From the NCBI RefSeq assembly GCF_029168945.1, contig NC_083607.1, forward strand, positions 14,464,001 through 14,528,000: 64,000 nt of DNA. Direction: 5' to 3'. The position numbers were made by a program, and so were the translations under genes. This document shows positions 41,695 through 53,915 of this stretch, piece by piece. The notes beneath the pieces are model-generated. The model ran no database searches. It worked only from the letters and a program-made list of their open reading frames with translations, and was not told the DNA's origin. This DNA is from Cannabis sativa. Lineage: Eukaryota; Streptophyta; Magnoliopsida; Rosales; Cannabaceae. Numbering within the stretch: position 1 is the stretch's first letter; each line of letters opens with the position of its first letter.

Positions 41695-44601
41695 GAAACA
41701 ATGGTGGAAGCTCATAAGATAGAATAGCCTTGACTCTCGCCTAAACGGGACAACGCTGGATTCCAATCTTGATCGAATAAAAGGTTGCTAGAATGTTTAT
41801 CATTTTAGATGAGCTGACAACTCTATTCAATGGAGGGTATCAATGACTCTCGCCTAAACGGGACACTGATATCAGTTTGTTGAAGAACTTGGAAATTATT
41901 TAGGTCTGTATGTTTTAGTATTTTCACTTGTCATTCATACTTGCTATATGTTTAATAATTTCTGAATTGTGTATGAATTTATATTGAAACCATGTCATTT
42001 TCTGTTATTAAATTGTAGTTTAATTTCGAATCTTCATTGTTGGTCTAACTTGCTTTGTTGTTCTAATGAGATAAATCCCTAATGGATTTTCACCATTAGA
42101 CAAACATAATAGTGTTAGATCTCAAATGATAAATATTGTAAATGCAACATCTAGCTGTTCATCAATTGATGACACCTTAGACTAGTATTTACAATATGAA
42201 ATAAGAAGATTGTATAAATAAGATTACTTTGACTCTCGCTAATCGGAGCATCGTTAGATTCTTATTTAAATACGAAATTATCCTCATTCCTCTTAGCTTA
42301 TTCATTTCGAATTAGCTCAATAACATATCATTGGATGAATGGTCTATAAATCATTCATGTCATTCTATATTTTCTCTTTAGAAATTAAATGACGCAAATG
42401 ATTTTATTCCCGAAATTCTATCCCAAAATGATATAAATCCTCAATCTTAGAAATCTTCTACTTGTATGGGCAAATCAACTTAGAGTTAAATTAGTAGTTG
42501 TGGTCCAAGAAAGAATTACTCATCATACAGTTACACTTTCACAAGTGTTTAATAACCATTTTCTATCAATGGATTCAAACTGTATGAGTTTAGTATTCTG
42601 TGACCAGAATCCACTTGCACTGTTCTAAGAACTCTTTGATGTAACTAAATCAAGTCATCAAAAGACACAACCATATTTTATAAATCTATGGCATTTGTAT
42701 CTTGTTCATAGTGGTTTTGACAAGATCATTCTCTGCAAAGAGTTAATATGCCTATATCCATTGAAATTAAGTTCATCTCATTCGCAGATGGGTGTAAATT
42801 TAGGGGTGGATATGAGTATTTGTTGTATTCTTAAAACGATCACTCTAGATTTTAACTTAAGCAAAAGAAATTTGAAATGTTTGAAAAATTTCATGAATTT
42901 CTAGCAATGGTGAAAAACCATCAAGGTAAGTGGTTAAAGATCTTGCGAACTGATAGGGGTGGAGAAATAGTTAGTTGATATGCAGTTCAAAGATCATTAA
43001 TATGATTTTTGAATAATATCCAAACTTACCTCCCCAGAAATTCGATTTGCATATTGATAATTGGTTACTAGTCGTTGCCTAAATCCTTCTATGGTAATAT
43101 AATTTCAGAATGATGCAATGGTTGTATACTTAATGTAAATCATTACTAGATTCATGGATGACCTAATCAAAATCTTAAGAAAAGCTAGAACTGCTAACCC
43201 TTATTTGCATGTTTGTTAGCTCTTCTAAGTGATTAGGGGTATCCCATAGTCAATAGATAAGAAAGTGTTTGTTTAAACAAATACTACTTTTCTAAGAAAA
43301 TGACTAAGTCTGAAAAACAAAATAGCAAATAAAGGAGATAATTTTTCTTGATTCCAAAAGTGTTCTATCATCTTATTCCATATGATGATCACACTGCCTC
43401 AGTTGTCTTGACACAACCGAAGAGGTCAATACCATTTAGTTTTCTTAAACATAATTCACGGTACCTTGTCGTAGTGGAAGAGTTTCTAGGAACTCACCTT
43501 ATTATGACTTGGAAGACACTAGTGATTAAAATCCATTGTAAGTTTAAACAAGTAATGGATTGTCAAGATAAGAACCTAAGAAGAAAGCCAATAGAACTAT
43601 GGTTTAATCCATTCACATGGAGTAACCAAAAGTTTTCTATTACAAGGACATAAAAGGAAATTTTCGTTAATAAGTCTATTCAATGGACTTAACAAAACTT
43701 CCTGTTCCTAGTATTATAGGTTTTAGTTTATTTAAACCTATGGCTTGTGGTATACCTGGTAATTACTTACTCTAATGCAAGCAACTTTCTTTAGTAAGAT
43801 GCTGAAGCATTTTCTTTCCAAAGGCAATCTATAGAAGCTTCACAACTTCTATGCATAGATTTTATTTCTCTAAGGAAAAGTCTCAACTATTCCAGAAAAG
43901 ATAAAGCCATGAAAGAATTTCTTAAATCAACAGTGAGAGGTCTCAGATATACTTTTGTATGCCTTAGACTAGACACCTACTGTTGAGTGGGAGTAATGAG
44001 TAGGTATCAGATTAATCCAAGAGAGGAACATTGGAAGACAATCAAGTAAATCTTAAAATTAAGAAGAGGATCTATATGTTAGTCGATAAGGTTGAGTTTA
44101 AAACTCTTAGACTACACCACATCAGATTTAGAGACTTGCATTTGTGCTAGAAAGTCTGCTGATAAGATCGTGATTACTCTGGGGTTGGAGTAGTGATTTT
44201 GGAGAAGTGTAAAAACCTATCTAAAGTCTCTTAGTCTACCAGAGAGAGACTGAATGTTAAAGAAGCAGGAAAGGTACTTATTCAGTCTAAGGAAAGTTCT
44301 ATACAATTGTGGCACTGTTCCAACATCCCTTAACTACTAGTGTTACTTCCTGATTAACCAAAAAGTAGTCGCCAAAAGTATAGAATCCAGTATCCCAAGA
44401 GAGTAGACATATAGAGAGGAATTTCACAATATCAAGAATTTTGTGATTAAGGAATAGTAATGGTGGAGAAAAGGTTGTGGTTAATTCAATCTGTCAGATC
44501 CTATTACGAAGAGTTTACTACTACTACACTTGATTTGTATATCAAGGTGTTGAGATTATTTGAAATGCACATTTCATTTTATATTAGTGCAAGTGGGAGT
44601 T
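41695..44601 (+). pseudogene. Decayed interior of element E
   Basis: It starts in the leader (GACTCTCGCCTAAACGGGAC motifs at 41732 and 41845; AAATCC-CTAAT-GGATTT hairpin at 42073-42089), then carries heavily mutated pol. Traces are LWHLYLVHSGFDK (near 42690), an integrase trace at 42930-43000 (CTTGCGAACTGATAGGGGTGG, matching LRTDRGG in A and B), the linker before RT (43348-43653) and RNase H (44090-44250). It ends in polypurine tract GCAAGTGGGAGTT. Much of RT is deleted. It matches D's interior (4125-5940) including the garbled parts. Confidence 0.8.
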
Positions 44602-45137
44602 TGTTGGGTTTGGTGCCCTAAATAAAACCCATTTCAATATAATCAGATTTACTTATTAATAAAGATCAGAAATAACATTTTATGTTGCATGGTTCACATG
44701 ATTTATTTCATGATTATATATATAATGTATGAATTCTATTTAAGTCCAAAACATATGAATTTGTTAAGATTATAGTGTTGTCAGCACAGTGGAATATAAT
44801 CTTAATTATATGTTCGAAAGTTTATTCCCTGATTTGTCAGAACACTGGATTTAGAATGACATGGTATAATCAGCGATAGGTATTCTTATACGTTGGAAAA
44901 GTGTCATGTCCTTTCCAGGACATTGGCAAAGTTTACCAGTATCGGATGTATGGAGTATACATCGGAAGGGACCAACTTTGATTAGATATATTAAAATTTA
45001 CCGTAATATCTATCCAATTCAATATCACTCGTTGATCCTAGATCAAATGATCTTAATCCTGATATGGTTAGGTTCGATCTCAAGAGTACTATACATGCTC
45101 TTTGATTTGTTAGTTAAGCCTACTTTTGGGTCAGGGT

Positions 45138-45884
45138 TGTTAGTGTTATTATTTTGTGACAGTGTTTGTTCTGTTCAATGTCTAGTCGTATCTGGATTTT
45201 TAGTCTGTTATATCTGCACTAACGTTTGTTTACGAGAGTCTCATTTAAGTGTTAGTTAGTGCCAGCTGGACTTATTTTGTGGATATATATATAGTCAGTT
45301 TCTGTTAGTAAAGTGGTTATCCATTAAATCGTTCAGACAGTTATTTCGGTTGTTTTTAGAGAGATAGTCGTATCTTGTTTCTTGTGATTGTGATTACAGG
45401 TTAGATCTTGGAGCTTGAGAGTGTTCATCAATGGCGGAATGATCTGAATCTGGAATTGTTGAGTTCAAACTGAAGGGATTTCAGTGTCATCTTCATCATC
45501 AGATCTGAAGGGATTTCAGATTGAAGACATGTTGAAGAGGAGCTCAGTTGCTGCACAAGGGATTGTGCATTAACAATCAGTGTTCTTGATTGTCGTTGGT
45601 AATTCATTACTATTTGCTGTAAAGGTTGTATTTGATTCCTTTAGAGAGAATTGGAAATTGTAATATGAACCTTTGATAAATAGTGGATGAATTTACCCTG
45701 GTTCGGGGAACCCAAGCACTAGTCGGCTGAGATGTGTTCTCAGTGCAGATGAAGCTTGTAAATTGATGTGTGATTTACAGCTTAAAGTTTAATTCTTGTT
45801 CATAACTCATATCGTGAAATCGATCAATCTAAAGATGTACAACTTGGTAACTTGAATCATTAAAATCTACTAGTTGCACTTTCA
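45138..45884 (+). mobile_element. 5' LTR of element C
   Basis: TGTTAGTGTTATTATTTTG ... AGTTGCACTTTCA, 747 bp. A TATATATATAG box near 45281-45292 would place transcription start about 30 bp downstream. Confidence 0.95.
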
Positions 45885-45886
45885 GT

Positions 45887-45898
45887 TGGTATCAGAGC
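45887..45898 (+). promoter_or_regulatory. Primer-binding site of element C (tRNA-iMet)
   Basis: TGGTATCAGAGC, a perfect match to the standard plant Copia site complementary to initiator tRNA-Met, two bases after the LTR. Confidence 0.95.
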
Positions 45899-46065
45899 TT
45901 CAAATTTTATAAAAATTTGTGTTAGATCCTACTACTGTATGATTCTTGATCGTTGATTCTTGAATCAACCTTGACGATCGATTCTGTCGCAACTAACCTC
46001 CTCTGAGTTCTCTCTCAAAGAACTACAGAACATTTGTGTGTCTGTTTACCACTTCTGTGTGCAGG

Positions 46066-48252
46066 ATGGAAATGTTTAGAGAAGGAGGCTCCACCTCGAG
46101 ACCTCCTATGCTGGAAGGAGCCAATTATCCATACTGGAAAACCAAGATGCGTGCTTTCTTGAGAGCTGTTGATGAAAGAGTTTGGATGTCCATAGAAGAA
46201 GGGTGGTGGAAACCAACGATGATGGAGAATGAAATCGTCATACCCAAACCCATGAGTCAATGGACCACTGTTGAAATGGAAAGAGCGAATTTCAACTCAA
46301 AGGCTCTTCATGCCTTGTTTAATGCTGTCTCCACTAATCAGTTGAAGGTTATAGCCAATTGTGAAATTGCTAAGGAAGCATGGGAGAAGCTAAAGATTAA
46401 GAACGAGGGAACTGATGCTGTCAAGAAATCAAGGCTGCATGCCTTGGCAAAGGCTTTCGAAAATCTCACCATGGAGGAGGATGAGTCTGTGGCTGAATTC
46501 CATGCAAAACTTTGTGACATCTCTAATGAATCATATGCTCTGGGGAAAACTTACTCTAACTCGAAACTGGTTCGAAAGGTGCTTGGTGTCCTCCCCAGAA
46601 GATTCATGTCCAAAGTTACCTCTATCGAAGAAATGAGAAACATTGAGGAACTCGATCTTGACGAACTCATCGGGTCATTACAAAACTATGAGTTATCACT
46701 GTCTAGGTGGAAGAAAACCAAGAAACAAAAGGAGGTGGTGAAAGAAAAATCAGAGGTTGGCATTGCACTTATTCACCAAGAAAACAAGAAACCTGTTCTG
46801 GAAGACTTAAATGGCATTACAGATGAAACTGTTGCCCTGTTAACAAGAAACTATGCAAAGTTCTTGAAAAAGAACTACAGGAAAAATTCACTAGTTGACA
46901 AAGAAAATCTTCTCAAGAGAAACAAAGGAGTAAATTTCAAACCAGGACAAGCCTCAACTGATCAAAAGGGGCGAGGGATTAAGTGCAGAGAATGTGATGG
47001 ATATGGTCACATTCAGGCTGAGTGTGCCAACACACTAAAAAAGAAAAAGGCCCTTGCAGCAACTTGGAGTGATAGTGATGAGGAAAAGAAATCCACAGCC
47101 AGTGAAGGATCAGATGAGGAAAAGCAGGTACTTGCATTCATGGCCCAAAGCTGTAATCCAGTTGAATCTGAAGATGATGCAGTCTCCACCTCATCAGAAG
47201 CAGACAGCACAGGTCGTCAACATGCTTATGAAGAAATGTTTGCACAATGGGAGTACATGACTAAACAGATTCGTGCCCTAAAGAACTCCCTAGAGCAAGT
47301 GGAGACTGAAAAAGGAAAGTTAGAAGACTCTGTCAAAAATCTCAACCGACTTCTTGATGAAAAGGAGAATGAGATCTACAAACTCATAGCTGATCTAATC
47401 CGAACCAAGCAAGCTTTACAGTTCATTCCCCCAGGCACTGCTGCCATCAATCAAACCCTACATCTTCAGAATTCCTATGGTGATCGAACTTCATTAGGAT
47501 ATAAGATGCTATACAAGCAAGGGAATGACTTGTCTGTTGAGCATTCCTTACCCTCCAATGTCAATTCATCAAAGAAGGAAGATGGGTCTCCTGACACCTC
47601 AATCACCATTAACGAATCTGACTCATCTGAGAGGAGACAGGTTCCAACTGGACCCATCAAACTCAAATTTGAAGGAAGGAGGACTGATGCTGACAACCTC
47701 CCACAGAATGACAATTTCATTCCTACATGTCATTTCTGTAATAGGAGAGGTCACATTCGACCTAAGTGTTACAAATTGCAGAACTACTTGAAAGCCATGA
47801 TCAATCGACCAAATAGTTTCCCTCCACCAAATAAGTCACATGGACGCAAACCTCGTCGAGAATGGAAAATAACGTCCAAACCAAATCCTGATGTTGGTTT
47901 GGTTGCAAAGCTATCTCTGTCTGCCTTTGTTGAAGGTCAGTGGTACTTCGACAGTGGATGTTCGCGTCACATGACTGGAAATAAGAAATTGCTAGTTAAC
48001 TTCAAAGATGAAAAAGGGGGATCTGTCACTTTTGGGGATGGCAACAAAGGACAGATTGCTGGGAGAGGTGATGTAAATGTGAATGGAGCAGCTCAACTGA
48101 CTAATGTCTTATATGTGAGAGGACTCAAAGCAAATCTCATCAGCATCGGTCAATTGTGTGACGACAATCTCTCTGTAAGTTTCACTAAAACTCAATGTTT
48201 AGTTTCATCTGATGGGTGTGTTGTCTTAACAGGAAACAGAACTGTAGACTAG
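46066..48252 (+). CDS. Gag and protease of element C
   Basis: The frame is open from 46036, but the ATG at 46066 (MEMFREGGSTSRPP) gives the usual SIRE/Tork gag start. The capsid-like UBN2 region (YWKTKMRAFL, then AWEKLKIKNEGTDAVK, then KSRLHALAKAFENL) spans about residues 15-220. A CCHC knuckle CRECDGYGHIQAEC lies near 46983-47024, an acidic and coiled-coil-like stretch follows (47080-47400), then a second knuckle CHFCNRRGHIRPKC near 47729-47770. The protease active site WYFDSGCSRHM is near 47941. A TAG at 48250-48252 stops the frame just before the integrase zinc region, which continues in the same frame. It is either a nonsense mutation or a read-through stop between protease and integrase. 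Confidence 0.88.
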   Translation: MEMFREGGSTSRPPMLEGANYPYWKTKMRAFLRAVDERVWMSIEEGWWKPTMMENEIVIPKPMSQWTTVEMERANFNSKALHALFNAVSTNQLKVIANCEIAKEAWEKLKIKNEGTDAVKKSRLHALAKAFENLTMEEDESVAEFHAKLCDISNESYALGKTYSNSKLVRKVLGVLPRRFMSKVTSIEEMRNIEELDLDELIGSLQNYELSLSRWKKTKKQKEVVKEKSEVGIALIHQENKKPVLEDLNGITDETVALLTRNYAKFLKKNYRKNSLVDKENLLKRNKGVNFKPGQASTDQKGRGIKCRECDGYGHIQAECANTLKKKKALAATWSDSDEEKKSTASEGSDEEKQVLAFMAQSCNPVESEDDAVSTSSEADSTGRQHAYEEMFAQWEYMTKQIRALKNSLEQVETEKGKLEDSVKNLNRLLDEKENEIYKLIADLIRTKQALQFIPPGTAAINQTLHLQNSYGDRTSLGYKMLYKQGNDLSVEHSLPSNVNSSKKEDGSPDTSITINESDSSERRQVPTGPIKLKFEGRRTDADNLPQNDNFIPTCHFCNRRGHIRPKCYKLQNYLKAMINRPNSFPPPNKSHGRKPRREWKITSKPNPDVGLVAKLSLSAFVEGQWYFDSGCSRHMTGNKKLLVNFKDEKGGSVTFGDGNKGQIAGRGDVNVNGAAQLTNVLYVRGLKANLISIGQLCDDNLSVSFTKTQCLVSSDGCVVLTGNRTVD

Positions 48253-48276
48253 TGCTATGCTGTATGCAATACCATA

Positions 48277-51059
48277 GTGTGCAACAGGACCTTCTTGGAC
48301 AAACCTGACTTATGGCACTACAGGCTGGGACACTTGAACTACAGAGATCTCCAAAGATTGGTGAAGCTTCAAGCTGTAAAGGGAATTCCTGACATGAAAG
48401 TTTCCAAGGAGAGAGTATGTGGTCCATGTCAACTTGGAAAACAGCATAAGGCATCTCATCCCACAATTAATAGACTTCTCACCTCTCGTGTGTTGGAACT
48501 AATGCATGTTGACTTAATGGGGCCAATGCAGAATGAAAGTATCAGTGGGAAAAGATATGTAATGGTCTTGGTGGATGACTACTCTCGGTTTACCTGGGTT
48601 GAATTTCTTAGAGACAAGTCTGACACATTTGGATCATTCTCTGCCTTGATACTGAGATTGCAAACTGAGAAAGACTCCAAAGTTGGAAAAGTTTTTCGAC
48701 TAAGAAGTGACCATGGAAAAGAGTTCGAAAATTCCATATTCTCAGAGTTCTGTAATGGCATGGGAATTCACCACGAGTTTTCAGCCCCAAAAACTCCTCA
48801 GCAGAATGGAGTTGTTGAACGCAAAAACAGAACTCTACAAGAAATGGCTCGGGTCATGATGCAGGCCAAAGATATTTCAAAACGATTTTGGGCTGAAGCT
48901 ATCAATACTGCCTGCTACGTGTGCAATAGAGTTCATCTTCGCACTGGTACCTCTCAAACTGCCTATGAGCTATGGAAAGGAAGACCTCCTAACGTGAGCC
49001 ACATGCATATTTTCGGATGTACGTGTTATGTCCTGAACGATCGGGATCACTTGACCAAGTTTGATCCCAGGAGTGATGAAGGAACATTTCTGGGGTACTC
49101 CACCAACAGTCGGGCTTACAGAGTATTCAACAAACGGACTCTCTCTGTAGTTGAATCAATGAATGTGAAATTTGATGATTTAGAAGGACATGAAGAAGTG
49201 TGGATCGAAGATGACTCTCCTGTTCTCTCAGGCTCTAGACCAGTCCTCACTAGACAAACCTCGAGTGTACCCCGACACTTCTACGAGTCTCCGAATACAG
49301 CATCAGGCATATCAGGTGACAATCAAGCCAGTGCCAGTGGTCCAGGAAGAGGAAATGAAGTTGATAGTGCCCTGACCAACGAACCCCAACAAGTCAAAGT
49401 ACATAAAAACGGGCCCCCATCCTGGGTTGAGAAAGCTCATCCTCAGACCACTGTCATAGGAAATCCGAATGATACCATGGTCACTAGACGTAAACTGCAG
49501 AATTCGTTAGCTTTTGCCTGCTATCTGTCACAGATTGAGCCCAAAAGTGTTCGAGATGCATTGTTAGATGAGTTCTGGTTGGCTGCCATGCAGGATGAAA
49601 TGGGAAATTTCAAGAGACTGGGTGTCTGGATAATGGTCCCTCGACCAGATGGTGCAAATGTTATAGGGACAAAATGGTTGTTTAAAAACAAGTCTGATGA
49701 ATTTGGGACAGTGACTCGAAATAAAGCACGACTTGTGGCTCAAGGATATAGTCAGGTCGAAGGCATAGACTTTGATGAAACATTTGCACCCGTGGCTCGA
49801 TTAGAATCCATTCGGCTACTTCTTATCATTGCATGCTTTTTGAAGATCAAACTCTTTCAAATGGACGTCAAGAGTGCATTTCTCAATGGGGTAATTCAAG
49901 AGGAAGTCTATGTCAAACAACCACAGGGGTTTGAAGATCCACATCATCCACACCATGTGTACAAGCTCAATAAAGCCTTATATGGACTGAAACAGGCCCC
50001 ACGTGCGTGGTATGATAGACTCACCTCATTTCTCATCTCTCATGGCTTCACTCGAGGTACTGCAGATAGCACTCTATTCATTAAACATATTGACAAAGGA
50101 ATTTTTGTTGCCCAAATATATGTGGATAATATCATTTTTGGCTCAACTTGTGATAATGAAGTCCAAACATTTGTCACTTTAATGACTAATGAGTTTGAAA
50201 TGAGTTTAATAGGTGACCTTACTTTCTTTCTAGGACTCCAAATAAAACAACTAGATCATGGCACATTCATTTCACAGTCTAAATATGTCAAGTCTATGTT
50301 AGATAAGTTTGGATTTTCTCAGGTCAAGCATGCACACACACCAATAGGCACCACGTCCAAATTGTCACGAGATGAGTCTGGTGACCCTGTAGACCCCACT
50401 CTATACAGAAGTATGATAGGTGGCTTACTGTATCTCACAGCAAGTCGTCCTGATATATCCTTTAGTGTAGGTTTATGTGCCAGGTATCAAGCTAATCCTA
50501 AACAGTCTCATCTCTCTGCAGTCAAAAGAATTTTCAAATATCTAGCTGGGACAGTTAACTATGGTCTTTGGTATAGTTGTGACACGAATACCTCTTTGGT
50601 CGGCTATAGTGACTCTGATTGGGCAGGATGTATAGATGATAGGAAAAGCACTTCAGGGGGTTGCTTTTACATTGGGAATAACCTAGTCTCGTGGTATAGC
50701 AAAAAACAGCAGTCCATCTCCCTTTCCACTGCAGAAGCAAAATATATTGCAGCGGGCAGCTGCTGCACTCAATTGATATGGCTGAATAAAATGCTTACTG
50801 ATTATGGGTATCCTCAACACACACTGACCATCTTTTGTGACAGTGAAACACCATAAACATCTCTAAAAACCCTGTGCAGCACTCTCGGACCAAACACATC
50901 GACATCAGGTACCACTTTATCCGAGAACTAGTTGAGTCAAATATGCTATCAATATCTCATGTGCCCACAACAAATCAATTAGCAGATTTGTTCACTAAAG
51001 CTTTAGATACTCAAACTTTTACTCATTTAAGAACATGTATTGGTCTCTGTACAATCTAA
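48277..51059 (+). pseudogene. Integrase, RT and RNase H of element C, disabled
   Basis: The integrase zinc region (HYRLGHLNY, then CGPCQLGK) and the catalytic core (HVDLMGP, RSDHGKEF, QQNGVVERKN; D,D,E all present) are intact. RT (IGTKWLFKNKSDEFG, MDVKSAFLNG, YGLKQAPRAWYDR) has YVDN instead of YVDD (AAT at 50128-50130), losing a metal-binding Asp. RNase H has YSDSDWAG, but AEAK instead of AEAE (AAA at 50740-50742), losing the catalytic Glu. A frameshift near 50845-50856 adds a stop; the tail ([16 protein letters not shown] ... TCIGLCTI) resumes in another frame to 51059. Both amino-acid changes fit single G-to-A substitutions. This copy cannot have made active RT as it now stands. Confidence 0.92.
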
Positions 51060-51997
51060 ACTGTTCTTAATGTCATCTGATCAATCTATTTTGCCTATGA
51101 GTATGCGTGTATGTCACAGTTCTTCAGCAATGGTTCTTCTGTCCTTCCTTATCTACTATATACTACTTTGATTGTTACTACACTTGAATCTTCCCCAGTC
51201 AAAAAGGCTACCTCTTCCAGATGCAATGGGAAGAGCTCTCATACACCTTGTTCTAATAAGTAGTATGCTCCTTCTCTATTAGTTCTTGGTACTCAAAGAG
51301 GACGGCTACATCTCTGGAAGAGAGTGAAAGCCATGTCTGGGTACTAAAGCAAGAGCCAGAGTGATATAAAAAAAAAGAGGCTTCATAAAAAAAAAACAAT
51401 ACAAAAATTGTATTTTCCTACTATCAGTTGTTGCTTAGTTGAGAGAGTGGTCCAGCTGAATTTCACTCTTCTTGGACCACATGAGATCACTGTTCACACA
51501 CGAATGGAGATTCAATGTGTAGTGCTCTCGTAAGTACCATTGTCGCTGGGGAAGGGGAATGATCTGTTGCTCAAGATGTGCAGTACCATTCTCAGAAACA
51601 CTTTTCATTGATCAGCTGATATAATTTTTTTTGTCTTAAAAGTTGAGTATCTTGAAGTCTTTTTTGTTATTTTTCTGTTTTGTCTAAGTGTGGGCTAAAT
51701 GCAAATATTGTTGGTATATTTGTCACAATTCTGGTTTCTTTGATACACTCATTGCCTGATGACGTTGGTTTGTTTCGTTTAGTGTGCCGTATGATGTGGT
51801 AGTAAATATTCAATTTGGGCGCGTACGGTTTCTTTGGCAAAAATCAAATTTTAAAAAAATCATCATCATTTTTTTTGCCTGGTCAGTTGTGTCAGGGTGC
51901 CTATACTTAAGGCCTACGAAAAGTGATCAGTCTCACTTCTTCACTTTCCTCTCCGAAACCCTAAGCTCTGCCTCATCCAAATTCTTTCCTCTCTATC
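51060..51997 (+). other. Spacer between pol and extra ORF of element C
   Basis: Non-coding. It has two A-rich runs (51368-51377 and 51390-51399), stretches of T (51628, 51870) and repeats of an AAGAG/CTCTTCC pattern (51215-51320). It may hold the promoter or splice site for the downstream ORF; no signal can be proven from the sequence alone. Confidence 0.5.
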
Positions 51998-53774
51998 ATG
52001 GAGAATATCACACCCATTGCAGTAACCCCTGTTGCTATGGTTGTTCCATCCATGGAGTCGACTGATGATCCTCCAGTGCCTCCTACAGTCGCGTCTGCAT
52101 TGCCTAATCCCTGTCGTGACATTGTCCTCTACCAGTCGGAGGTTGGTGGTTCTGCACATTTCCCGAGTTCAGAGTCAACCCCGTCTCCTCCCTCACCTCC
52201 GGTCAGTCAGAAACCTCGTACGTTTCTAGGTAAGGCTCCTCCTATCTCTAAAAAGGTTCGTCCTTCACTTTCATCTCCTTCCCCACTTGTGTCCAAACGA
52301 GTCACTCGTTCTTCGTCGAGTCACCAATCTCCCTCGAAACCTATAGGCCCTCCTCGTCCTCCATCTAAGGTCTCTATTCCTACCCCCAACCAGTGAACGT
52401 GTTCAACCCAAAAGAAAATCCTCTGCTGACACCACGTATCATCCACCTGAAAAGAAATCCAAGAAAAAACCCACTCCAGTTGCCTCTACAGAGTCATCTC
52501 CCAAACGGTCGTCTAGAGGTTCTAAAAAGTCCAAACTTCCCAAAGTACCTATATCAACTGTCGACCCAGCAACAGTACAATGCTTTGTTGATGCCTCTAA
52601 AGCCTCTGTCTATCAACGGTGGTTTGGCAGTCGTGAGCTTTGGTTCAAACAAGTGGTCATATTAGATGATTTTCCTGAACTGCATGAGTTTTTAAAACTT
52701 AGGAAATGGGTCAACACGGTCACTAACTTGTCTGCTCCCCATCCCATATTAGTTCGAGAATTCTATGCCAATCTGGATAGAACTGTTATTGCTGAGGGTC
52801 ATCCAGGGTGTGTGAGTGCCTTTGTTAGGGGTCATAGAGTTCCTTTTGGTCCTTCCACTATTGCGTCCTTATTGCAAGTTGAGTCCATCAGGAATCCAAC
52901 ATATGGGAAACACTTCAATCCAGATCAATCTTTGATGGGTCGAGTGCTAACTGGCAGGGATGACTATACTTGGGACAAACAGGAAATTCTGGTCACTCAC
53001 TTGACTCCATTCTATAGGGTTCTTCATCGAGTAGTCTTGTACAATTGGTTTCCTAATTCTCACTTGTCTGCTGTTACACTTGAGATTGGCAAGTTCTTGT
53101 ATGCTGTAGGCACTAATGTGTCCATTGATATGCCCTCGCTCATTTTTGAACGGGTACTGGAAGCCTCTGAATCCACTGGCACTCGTAACAAGCTACCATT
53201 TCCAAGTTTAGTTCAACGAGTTCTTATGGATGCTCACCCTCCACTCACAACGCATGATTATCAAGTTCAGAATCCGGTTCTCAGTAAGAGCTTTCTATCG
53301 GTGGTCAACAGGAAGCCTTCTTCAACCACTCCCTCAGGAACCACAGTGAGAAAAGGCAAGTCTCCTATGTTCAAAGGACTCTCGGATTCCAGCTGGCAGG
53401 TACAAATGTTTACTGAGTTTCAATCTTTTGCCAAACGCTATAAGAAGGATCAAAAGCATCAGCTTGCCTTTGAGGCCTCAATGTATCAAATGGTTTGTTC
53501 TATCAAGTCCACTCTTTTGCACCATTTTCCTGGGGATTCTCTGCCTGACATCTCTCTGCTTGAGTTTCATCGTGATTCGTTTGGCGCATCATCAGACACA
53601 TCTGGGAATAATGCACATATGCAGGGGGAGCCTTCAGCCTTGGATCCTGTCACTAGTTCAGCACAACCTGATCTAGATCCTCCAACTGACACTGCAACAC
53701 CCTTTGTGTCGACAGGACCACCTTCCCAGGGGGAGTCTGGCACAGCACAGGAACCTACAGATCATATTCAATGA
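51998..53774 (+). pseudogene. Extra ORF of element C: plant transposon-protein domain, one frameshift
   Basis: The first frame (51998-52396) is a Pro/Ser-rich, probably disordered N-terminus. A one-base shift near the C run at 52381-52386 ends it at TGA. The second frame runs from about 52398 to 53774: a Lys-rich patch (EKKSKKKPT, RSSRGSKKSK; nuclear-signal-like), then a folded region (PHPILVREFYANL, FVRGHRVPFGP, TIASLLQV, LTPFYRVLHRVVLYNWFPNS, FLYAVGTNVSIDMPSLIF). That pattern resembles the domain called putative plant transposon protein (Pfam Transposase_32 type), of unknown function. An acidic/Ser tail follows. No signal peptide or membrane helix is seen, so it does not look like an envelope protein. 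Sense orientation, directly upstream of the polypurine tract. Confidence 0.75.
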
Positions 53775-53904
53775 AGGGGGAGATATATGTAATTCATTTT
53801 GCTTTTGTAGTGGCTTTGTTTATATTCCTAAAAACTTTTATATCTGGTTTATTAATATTTTCTGGTCTTTAGTTTTGTGTGTTAGTCATTGAACATAACC
53901 TGTC

Positions 53905-53915
53905 AAGGGGGAGAA
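53905..53915 (+). promoter_or_regulatory. Polypurine tract of element C
   Basis: AAGGGGGAGAA immediately before the 3' LTR. A similar AAGGGGGAGA string at 53773-53782, just after the extra ORF, may be a second, central-type tract. Confidence 0.85.

Noticed and set aside
51998..53774. Envelope gene in element C
   Set aside because: No signal peptide, membrane segment or fusion-like region is seen; the folded part resembles a plant transposon-protein domain instead.
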